Assembly: GCA_946886975.1 (NCBI GenBank)
Contig: CAMPJV010000160.1
Span: 1-6,237, forward strand
Direction: 5' to 3'
DNA from: an uncultured Taibaiella sp.
GTDB lineage: Bacteria > Bacteroidota > Bacteroidia > Chitinophagales > Chitinophagaceae
DNA length: 6,237 nucleotides
Shown piece by piece: positions 1 through 4,973 of the stretch (its first letter is position 1; the number at the start of each line of letters is the position of its first letter). A program made the translations under genes and the position numbers. Below the pieces are notes generated by a model. It was given only the letters and a program-made list of their open reading frames with translations. It did not search any database and was not told where the DNA came from.

Positions 1-2
1 GG

Positions 3-1754
3 CTTGCATTACTCGGAGCGCTCAGCATTGGCGGCTACCAGGTTATGTCTACAAAGTTTGCCAACGGCAATGCCGAATCAGGACCAGCTACGGCTAACAC
101 CGCAGCCACTGCTCACCATACTAATGGCGCCGGACTTATTGCAGCAAATAAGCCAGCAGACAACAGCACGATAGCGAATAAGAATACTGAAGCAAATACT
201 TCAGCCTCTCCAACGAATACTTCTGCTAAACCGACAAACACATCAGCAACCAATAAATCAACGAGCCAAAAGAAAGCAGTCGCAACCTCTGTAGCTTCTA
301 ATAACAAGAACAGCAACAGTAATAATAAACCAGGCGTGATCAACCAACCCGCCATCGCCTCTGCCAATAGTAATACTTCATCTTCAACCAAAGACGTTGT
401 AAATAACAACCAGCCTGCGACAACAGCGAACAGTGCAGCACCGAATGCCACCACTGCAGCAAACAATCCTGAGCAGGCTACCGCTGATAACAAACCTGTA
501 GTAGCAGCGTCAAACAGCACGTCTGTCGCCTCAGCAAATAATAAAGCTGCAAGCAATAGCAATAATACCAATACGAATACCGTTAATGCAAATAGTAAAC
601 CCTTCAACGCTCCTGCGTCAGGGTCAGCAGGCAACAAGTCCATTGCCAGCGATCCACAGCTCGACGCATTAGCTATCTTAAGCGCCGCAGTACCTGATAA
701 TACCAATACTGCAAAGATTAAGACGCCAGCCCCTCTAGAACCTGCATTGCCGAAGGATAGTTTCCGCAAGATGACTGTCGTTCAGCGTTCCGTAATTAAC
801 CCCGTCGCCAAGACGAGGACCTTAATTACAGACACGGTATCCGTAGAGCGTATCGCTATGGATAGGCAAATCTCTGATGCCACCGCTCAGCAGTCTCAGC
901 AAGCACTTGCTAAGGCTAATGACCCGGCTGCCCCGGTAAATCCTTCTTCTTCCATCAGCCTCGCTGCCGCCAAGGCAGATGCAGTCGCAGGTGAAGGGTT
1001 TGTTCCCCTCTCCAACTTCAAGGTGAAGAGCAGGAAGACAAGTAAGTGGGATGCTCAGGGCTTCCGCGAAAAGATGCAGGATGTCAAGTTTAACCTTGCA
1101 CAGATCCGCTTCTATCCCGGTGTCTCCGCAGGCTATTCCTACATGTCCACCAGGAACATCAGCGGCGTACAGTTTGGTCTGTTCGGCCTGGTGACTTTCG
1201 GCGAGCACTGGAATGCCATGACGGAGATCAAGTACTCTCACCGTTTCAACAGTGGCTCCGTGCTGGATGATAGCTATTCAGTGATCAAGCCTTCAGGCAC
1301 TGGCTTCCTGCAAAGCAAGGTCGAGAACTTCTTCAAGTTCACCACCCTGCAAAGCATCGAAATGCCAATCGCCCTGAGGTATGCTGCCGGTCGTCTGAAC
1401 CTTTTCGGTGGTATCAACATGAACTACAACTTTGCTGTGAATGCTGAGCAGATCACATTGAAGCCAAACGACAGCGCCTTCACTCCAACCGCCGCCCCGG
1501 CCTGGGGTAACACCAGGGCAACAGTAACTTACGACGATTTCCATCCGAGGTTCGGAATAGGCTACCTGCTTGGTGCCGGCTACGAACTCTCCCCCGCCAT
1601 CCAGTTAGACCTGCGCGCAACAAAGAACGTATGGGATAACGCTACAGGAGCGGGAGCTGAGAAAGTATCCAGAGAACTATTCAGGGCACCAGCCTTCCAG
1701 GTATCCATCTTCTACCGCTTCAGCCAGAGAAACCAGATACCAAAAGCAAAATAA
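3..1754 (+). CDS. Outer-membrane beta-barrel protein with N-terminal membrane segment and long low-complexity linker (5' partial)
   Basis: The reading frame is open from the left edge and the ATG at 45 is probably internal: the codons before it (3-44) encode LALLGALSIGGYQV, which looks like the end of a membrane-spanning or signal segment, so the true start lies outside the window. Numbering from that ATG, residues about 5-205 are a linker made almost only of N, A, S, T and K. Residues about 235-345 are a more ordinary region (TVVQRSVINPVAKTRTL). Residues about 350-560 show alternating aromatic/hydrophobic strands (FYPGVSAGYSYM, SIEMPIALRYAAGRLNLFGG, FGIGYLLGAGYEL) and end in FQVSIFYRF, typical of Bacteroidota porin-like/OmpA-type 8-strand barrels. 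It probably sits in the outer membrane. Known relatives with a TM-linker-barrel plan often follow ECF sigma factor genes; that context is off-window here. Function is unknown, but the barrel call is fairly secure. Confidence 0.8.
   Translation, partial: LALLGALSIGGYQVMSTKFANGNAESGPATANTAATAHHTNGAGLIAANKPADNSTIANKNTEANTSASPTNTSAKPTNTSATNKSTSQKKAVATSVASNNKNSNSNNKPGVINQPAIASANSNTSSSTKDVVNNNQPATTANSAAPNATTAANNPEQATADNKPVVAASNSTSVASANNKAASNSNNTNTNTVNANSKPFNAPASGSAGNKSIASDPQLDALAILSAAVPDNTNTAKIKTPAPLEPALPKDSFRKMTVVQRSVINPVAKTRTLITDTVSVERIAMDRQISDATAQQSQQALAKANDPAAPVNPSSSISLAAAKADAVAGEGFVPLSNFKVKSRKTSKWDAQGFREKMQDVKFNLAQIRFYPGVSAGYSYMSTRNISGVQFGLFGLVTFGEHWNAMTEIKYSHRFNSGSVLDDSYSVIKPSGTGFLQSKVENFFKFTTLQSIEMPIALRYAAGRLNLFGGINMNYNFAVNAEQITLKPNDSAFTPTAAPAWGNTRATVTYDDFHPRFGIGYLLGAGYELSPAIQLDLRATKNVWDNATGAGAEKVSRELFRAPAFQVSIFYRFSQRNQIPKAK
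57..659 (+). repeat. Low-complexity Asn/Ala/Ser/Thr/Lys-coding segment
   Basis: This is the part of the barrel gene that encodes the disordered linker. It is built from irregular repeats of short words such as NTSA, PTNTSA, NSNN and NTNTNT, without an exact period. The plus strand is rich in AAT/AAC/GCA/AGC codons, unlike the GC-richer codons of the barrel. The skew also opens a long leucine/valine/alanine-rich reading frame on the opposite strand (113-769), which is an artefact. Confidence 0.65.
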
Positions 1755-1776
1755 GGACCTTCCATTTACAGATAAG

Positions 1777-1810
1777 AAAAGCGCTCAAGGCTATGCCCGA
1801 AGCGCTTTTT
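1777..1810 (+). terminator. Intrinsic terminator after the barrel gene, possibly bidirectional
   Basis: A perfect 9-bp stem AAAAGCGCT (1777-1785) / AGCGCTTTT (1801-1809) encloses a 15-nt loop that can form a small inner GGC/GCC pairing. It begins 22 nt after the TAA stop and the 3' arm runs into T residues. Because the 5' arm starts with A's, the reverse strand also reads as stem plus T-run, so it could also stop transcription coming from the convergent transporter gene. Confidence 0.82.
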
Positions 1811-1911
1811 CTTTGCCGGATGTATTAGCACGCATGGCCATCCCGAGTTACCACAGCCAATAGAAAGGCCAGGCGGACGCGAGGGATCCCACGTAATATG
1901 AGCGCTGTCAC

Positions 1912-1970
1912 CAACCACTACTCATTACTAACATTCATTACTAACTACTCCCTACTAAATACTAATTACT
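1912..1970. repeat. ACTAA/CATTACTAAC-rich imperfect tandem repeat tract
   Basis: The tract is a run of ACTA/ATTACT words. It includes an exact 11-mer direct repeat TCATTACTAAC at 1922-1932 and 1935-1945 (13-bp period), followed by CTAACTACT, CTACTAAATACTAATTACT and so on. It sits at the 3' end of the minus-strand transporter, whose TAA stop (1966-1968) lies inside it. A related TAGTA/ACTA tract sits upstream of the same gene (2783-2803). Its origin and role are unknown. Confidence 0.6.
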
Positions 1971-2745
1971 CATTTCCCATCGCCGCCTGTTTCATCTCAT
2001 AAGTAGTCTCCTTTCCCAGGTAAGCCTCTATCCTGTTCTCTATCAGGTAAATGACCGGGGTAAGAAGAAAGGCCATTACAAACTTGTACGAATAGTTCAC
2101 CAGGCAAATAGCCACCACACGTTGGTAGGACCACCCCTGCCCTATCTTAAAGGCAATGAACAATACCACGAAACTATCCACCAGTTGAGAGATCACAGTT
2201 GATCCGGTAGCCCTCAGCCACACATGCTTCTCACCAGTAGCTTTCTTTATCTTATGAAACACCCAGGCGTCCAGGATCTGGCTAACAAGAAAGGCCATCA
2301 GGCTCCCGAAGATGATCCACATACCCTGACCGAATATCCCTGAGAATGCAAGCTGCATATCCGGTACACCCTCCGCTACCCTGCTGCCGGTCCAGAAGCC
2401 GGTATCGGGCGGAATTTCTATGGCTGCATAGAACATGATAAAAGCATAGCTGATAAGACCGATAGCAATGAACGATATCTGCCTCACTGCCTTAGGTCCG
2501 TAGTACTCATTCACTATATCCGTCATCACGAACTCCAGTGGCCACAGCAGCACACCGCAGGTCAGGGTAAATGTCAATCCCTCCTCACCCAGCAGAGTAA
2601 ATGGATGCACAGCAAGCCCTAGTGTCTTCTCTAGCGAGAATAGCTTCCCACCAATGCACTCGGCAATAAGGGCATTAGCCACAAAAAAAGAAACCAGAAA
2701 AACAAATAGCTTAGTGGGCCTATGGCTTAATATCTTCCCGATCAT
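1966..2745 (-). CDS. yhhQ: Queuosine precursor transporter, YhhQ/VUT family (DUF165)
   Basis: This 259-residue polytopic inner-membrane protein matches the VUT/YhhQ family, whose E. coli member takes up queuosine precursors (preQ0/preQ1) for tRNA wobble-base modification. Hydrophobic segments lie at about 12-35, 57-75, 90-111, 139-163, 189-203 and 209-235. Family hallmarks visible are TDIVNEYYG (75-83), GSLMAFLVSQILDAWVFHKIKK (about 147-168, small and polar residues in the membrane), LRATGSTVISQLVDS (177-191) and NYSYK (217-221). The length is slightly above the approximately 220 residues of E. coli YhhQ. The ATG at 2743-2745 is chosen because the first hydrophobic helix begins about ten residues later; no Shine-Dalgarno is present, as usual in Bacteroidota. 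I see no preQ1 riboswitch upstream. The gene stands alone, convergent with the barrel gene. The family call is firm; the exact substrate is inferred from the family. Confidence 0.92.
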   Translation of the reverse strand: MIGKILSHRPTKLFVFLVSFFVANALIAECIGGKLFSLEKTLGLAVHPFTLLGEEGLTFTLTCGVLLWPLEFVMTDIVNEYYGPKAVRQISFIAIGLISYAFIMFYAAIEIPPDTGFWTGSRVAEGVPDMQLAFSGIFGQGMWIIFGSLMAFLVSQILDAWVFHKIKKATGEKHVWLRATGSTVISQLVDSFVVLFIAFKIGQGWSYQRVVAICLVNYSYKFVMAFLLTPVIYLIENRIEAYLGKETTYEMKQAAMGNE

Positions 2746-2782
2746 AATAGCATTTATCCCGTAAATCTATTACAATAAGCAT

Positions 2783-2803
2783 TTAGTATATAGTAGTTAC
2801 TAA
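2783..2803. repeat. TAGTA/TACTA tract upstream of the transporter gene
   Basis: A short AT-rich segment of TAGTATATAGTAGTTACTAA, made of the same TAGT/ACTA words as the tract at 1912-1970. It falls about 40 bp before the transporter start codon, so it may overlap the promoter. It contains an imperfect TAGTA...TACTA inverted repeat. Confidence 0.4.
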
Positions 2804-2811
2804 TGCACGGT

Positions 2812-2852
2812 CTCGAGCGACGAACAACGAGCAAAGAGCAACGATCATCGAG
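2812..2852. repeat. CGAACAACGAGCAAAGAGCAACGA intergenic tract bounded by CTCGA/TCGAG
   Basis: Degenerate short repeats of CGAnCAA / GAGCAA (GCGACGAACAACGAGC AAAGAGCAACGA) lie between a CTCGA (2812-2816) and its complement TCGAG (2848-2852). Such low-complexity tracts resemble dispersed intergenic repeats of Bacteroidota genomes (recollection, not checked). The apparent end of the frameshifted small gene (TGA at 2845-2847) falls inside it. Confidence 0.4.
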
Positions 2853-3173
2853 GCGCACCTGACCTATGGTTCGGTACAGGCACGTTGGGGTTGTCCTGTC
2901 GCGCATGATACAGCATCATGTAAATAGGGTAGTTCCTTTCAGGATAAAGGTAAAGGCTGATGCATTACAGTCGGTATAGTAGAGGTGGAGGTCGCCTCGA
3001 TAGTCTTTGGCAGCCCCTACCGGCCTGGGCGCATCCATCGCTTTAGCGGAAGATCGCTTCGTAGCCGCGTCTGTTTTCTTCGTCTTCGCCTTTTCCGGCT
3101 GTTTCTTCTGCGCCTCCCCTGCCAGAGGGAGCATTATCATAAGCACTATTGCTAATATGTGACGTAGTCTCAT
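2845..3173 (-). pseudogene. Small secreted basic protein of unknown function, apparently frameshifted
   Basis: From the ATG at 3171-3173 the first frame encodes a clear signal peptide (MRLRHILAIVLMIMLPLAGEAQ, probable cleavage after AEA or nearby) followed by a Lys/Ala-rich stretch (KKQPEKAKTKKTDAATKRSS) and ending at a TGA at 2916-2918, giving 85 residues. An upstream in-frame ATG at 3210 would bury the signal peptide behind 13 extra residues and is disfavoured. The C terminus of this frame (ASAFTFILKGTTLFT) looks non-native. The -1 frame over the same DNA is open from 2964 to a TGA at 2845-2847 and reads much more like protein: SLYLYPERNYPIYMMLYHA, then RQDNPNVPVPNHRSGAPR. The simplest reading is a one-base loss near 2920-2964 in a gene of about 109 codons. 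A sequencing error or a genuine 85-residue product is possible. I recognise no family. Confidence 0.5.
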
Positions 3174-3255
3174 TCCCCCAATATTAGCTATATACCAGCA
3201 AATCTGTACCATAAGGGCAAGTTTCGTTATTTATATGAATTATGTCATAGAAATG

Positions 3256-3287
3256 TTATAAATATTCGAGTAAGGAAATTATCTTAG
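3256..3287 (+). promoter_or_regulatory. Candidate Bacteroidota-type promoter for the diheme cytochrome gene
   Basis: TATCTTAG at 3280-3287 matches the Bacteroidota -7 consensus TAnnTTTG at all but one fixed position and lies about 25 nt before the ATG at 3312. The upstream TTA at 3256-3258 is only a weak match to the -33 TTG element, with a 21-nt spacer. It lies in the 138-bp divergent gap between this gene and the small minus-strand gene. Confidence 0.4.
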
Positions 3288-3311
3288 CCAAATAATTAAT
3301 AAGAACCCAAT

Positions 3312-4301
3312 ATGAAGAAAGTTTTGAAGTGGTGCGGAGTCATCCTCAGCATTTTTGTGGTAATCGTATTAGGTGGCGTTGGCTACCTTAAGTTTATGCT
3401 ACCCAATGTTGGCGAAGCACCGGAACTAAAGGTAGAAGCGACCCCTGAAAGATTAGCACGCGGAGCTTATCTGGCTAATTCGGTGACGGTATGTATGGAT
3501 TGCCATTCTAAGCGTGACTGGTCGCAGTTCTCAGGTCCGATAGTGCCTGGAAGTGAAGGCGGCGGAGGTGAGAAGTTTGACAAGACGATGGGCTTTCCCG
3601 GCAACTTCTATTCAAGGAACCTGACCCCTCACAATCTTGGCAGCTGGACTGACGGAGAAATATTCAAAGCGATCACCACTGGGGTTAACAAAAACAATGA
3701 AGCCTTGTTCCCGGTTATGCCCTACCATAGTTATGGCGAACTGGACCCGGAGGATATTTACTCCATCATTGCGTATATAAGGTCTCTGCCATCGAACGAT
3801 AACGAGGTTCAGAAACGAGAGGTTGACTTTCCGTTTAGCCTCATCCTGAATACGATCCCCAAGAAGGCAAATCCGGGCAAGCGCCCTGACCCATCCGACT
3901 CTGTGGCTTATGGCGGGTATCTCGTTAAGGCGGCAAGCTGCGTGGAATGCCACACTAAGTTTGAGAAAGGTCAGTTTGTAGCGGGAACAGAGTTTGGCGG
4001 AGGACGCGTATTTGAACTGCCAGGCGGTAACCTAACTACTGCTAACATCACTCCAGACGCCACTGGCCTTGGCTACTGGTCGAAGGAGAAGTTCATAAGT
4101 ACATTTAAGCAATACCAGGATTCGTCTTATAAATCGCCAACGCTTGCGATGACGGATTACAACACTATAATGCCGTGGATGATGTACAGCACCATGACCG
4201 AGTCTGACCTGTCATCTATCTACCAGTACCTGAGAACGGTTAAGCCGATACAAAATGAAGTGATCAAGTGGACTGTTCGCGAGACGGTCGCTGCAAAGTA
4301 G
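3312..4301 (+). CDS. Membrane-anchored diheme cytochrome c
   Basis: This 329-residue c-type cytochrome has one N-terminal hydrophobic helix (about 7-28) that would anchor it in the inner membrane with the rest in the periplasm. There are two heme c sites, CMDCH (61-65) and CVECH (210-214). Each is followed by a plausible distal Met: M136 in FPVMPYHSYGEL and M287 in NTIMPWMMY. Each domain then ends in the usual acidic-start helix (LDPEDIYSIIAYIRSLP at about 144-160; MTESDLSSIYQYLRTVKP at about 295-312). This tandem layout matches cytochrome c subunits/relatives of alcohol-dehydrogenase-type electron acceptors, so an electron-transfer role is expected; the partner is not in the window. There is no Shine-Dalgarno, and the ATG is directly followed by the basic n-region MKKVLK. 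It is a single-gene unit between a promoter candidate and a terminator. Confidence 0.92.
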   Translation: MKKVLKWCGVILSIFVVIVLGGVGYLKFMLPNVGEAPELKVEATPERLARGAYLANSVTVCMDCHSKRDWSQFSGPIVPGSEGGGGEKFDKTMGFPGNFYSRNLTPHNLGSWTDGEIFKAITTGVNKNNEALFPVMPYHSYGELDPEDIYSIIAYIRSLPSNDNEVQKREVDFPFSLILNTIPKKANPGKRPDPSDSVAYGGYLVKAASCVECHTKFEKGQFVAGTEFGGGRVFELPGGNLTTANITPDATGLGYWSKEKFISTFKQYQDSSYKSPTLAMTDYNTIMPWMMYSTMTESDLSSIYQYLRTVKPIQNEVIKWTVRETVAAK

Positions 4302-4325
4302 TTTCTATTCTATCTCCATAAAATG

Positions 4326-4350
4326 AATGCCCTCAACTTTGAGGGCATTT
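4326..4350 (+). terminator. Intrinsic terminator after the diheme cytochrome gene
   Basis: A 10-bp stem AATGCCCTCA (4326-4335) / TGAGGGCATT (4340-4349) with a 4-nt loop begins 25 nt after the stop codon and is followed by TTCTGTTT. It separates the cytochrome from the downstream peptide/MNIO unit, so the two are probably not co-transcribed. Confidence 0.85.
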
Positions 4351-4427
4351 CTGTTTACCGGGAGGGTGCATTTAGGGGCTGGAGCGTGTTGTGATTTGAT
4401 TTGCGTGCCTTTATACCCTACCCTTAT

Positions 4428-4471
4428 AGAGACCTTTCAGAGACCTTATAGAGACCATTTAGAGACCTTAC
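4428..4471. repeat. Four phased 11-bp direct repeats AGAGACC-WTWN
   Basis: AGAGACC recurs exactly at 4428, 4439, 4450 and 4461, each followed by four mostly A/T bases (TTTC, TTAT, ATTT, TTAC), giving a strict 11-bp period over 44 bp. A degenerate fifth unit (ending CCTTAT, 4422-4427) may precede it. A 7-bp conserved core plus 4-bp A/T linker at one helical turn is the geometry of tandem half-sites bound by OmpR/PhoB-type winged-helix response regulators, such as the Pho box. That role is an inference. The array lies about 320 bp before the peptide gene. Confidence 0.7.
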
Positions 4472-4727
4472 TCCACTGTAACTCCATTCATTCTTCGCCG
4501 TCGGTGTGGTGTTACTGCTTTGCTTCTCAAGAGCGACTTGCTGATATATCTTTACTGTGAGTAAAGGCGGAGGGTGCTGAGTTGGATACCCAGTGTACAT
4601 GCAATGCAAATCCAATCATGACCCGGTCGTGAAAGGGATGGACAACCTTAGGCCTGTTAAAATTCCGAAGGCCGCGGGGTAAGATCGGGGGGATTTTCTC
4701 CGTCTTTTATAATAGAGACAGTTTAGT
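4472..4727. other. Gene-poor stretch upstream of the peptide/MNIO unit
   Basis: No convincing gene is seen here. A perfect 7-bp hairpin CTTTACT/AGTAAAG with a 3-nt loop lies at 4550-4566. A 27-codon reading frame (ATG 4599, TAA 4680-4682) contains SNHDPVVKGMDNLRPVKIPK and is mildly protein-like but has no supporting signal. TATAAT occurs at 4708-4713 without a -35 partner; it is not the Bacteroidota promoter type. I recognise no structured RNA. Confidence 0.4.
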
Positions 4728-4764
4728 GACAACATTTTGGGATGGATAATCATAAATTGTTGTC
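4728..4764 (+). promoter_or_regulatory. Inverted repeat just upstream of the RiPP-like peptide gene
   Basis: The arms GACAACATTTT (4728-4738) and AAATTGTTGTC (4754-4764) are complementary at 10 of 11 positions, including seven perfect outer pairs, and are separated by 15 nt. The dyad ends 28 nt before the ATG of the small peptide. It could be an operator for a dimeric repressor or a 5'-leader hairpin. No clear -7/-33 promoter pair is recognisable around it, so which of these applies is open. Confidence 0.4.
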
Positions 4765-4792
4765 TATTGTTTAACCAGGTAAAGAACAGACA

Positions 4793-4969
4793 ATGAAGCT
4801 TTCCAAATTATTATTGAGTGCTATTGTTGCCGGAGTGGCTGTCACGGCTACAACATCATCATGCAGCAAGAAGGATAAGGATGTAACTCCACAGGCTAAT
4901 TCTGAGCAAAAAACTGATGTTGAGTATGTAGTAACTCCATACAGCTGCCCCGCCTGCGGAATGGGCTAA
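4793..4969 (+). CDS. Small Cys-containing lipoprotein-type peptide, candidate MNIO-modified RiPP precursor
   Basis: This 58-codon gene has a positively charged start (MKLSK), a hydrophobic core (LLLSAIVAGVAVTA) and the lipobox-like TSSC with C24 as acylation site, then the charged SKKDKD tail common after the Cys of Bacteroidota lipoproteins. Residues 31-50 are a polar spacer (VTPQANSEQKTDVEYVVTPY). The last residues are SCPACGMG, so C52 and C55 form a CPxCG motif at the extreme C terminus. The DUF692/MNIO gene starts 4 nt after the stop codon. MNIO substrates are short precursors with C-terminal cores often bearing Cys, and some (bufferins) carry Sec signals, which fits. The only in-frame start after the TAA at 4772 is the ATG at 4793; a Shine-Dalgarno is not evident. 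The ORF is real by composition and context; the RiPP role is inferred. The alternative is a plain small lipoprotein with a zinc- or copper-binding CPxC tail. Confidence 0.8.
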   Translation: MKLSKLLLSAIVAGVAVTATTSSCSKKDKDVTPQANSEQKTDVEYVVTPYSCPACGMG

Positions 4970-4973
4970 AGGA

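Noticed and set aside
113..769. Long minus-strand reading frame of 218 codons opposite the barrel gene
   Set aside because: It is extremely Leu/Ala/Val-rich because it is the complement of the Asn/Ala/Ser/Thr low-complexity linker; it has no domain-like features.
822..1544. Two further minus-strand frames opposite the barrel gene
   Set aside because: They overlap a frame with clear beta-barrel character and show no recognisable motif; they are complements of the real gene.
2746..2844. preQ1 riboswitch upstream of the queuosine precursor transporter
   Set aside because: I looked for a short preQ1-type aptamer but found only AT-rich TAGTA repeats and no matching stem plus A-rich tail.
4327..4560. 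Plus-strand 77-codon frame after the cytochrome gene
   Set aside because: Its ATG lies inside the terminator hairpin and it reads through the 11-bp repeat array; composition is not protein-like.
4424..4615. Minus-strand 63-codon frame across the 11-bp repeats
   Set aside because: It covers the repeat array and a hairpin, with no signal or motif support.
4708..4713. TATAAT as promoter for the peptide/MNIO unit
   Set aside because: No -35 partner is seen and the primary sigma factor of Bacteroidota prefers TAnnTTTG/TTG elements, so the hexamer alone is weak evidence.
4683..4770. Possible insertion-sequence end around the GACAACA dyad
   Set aside because: There is no transposase remnant, target duplication or second terminal repeat in the window; a local dyad explains the symmetry.
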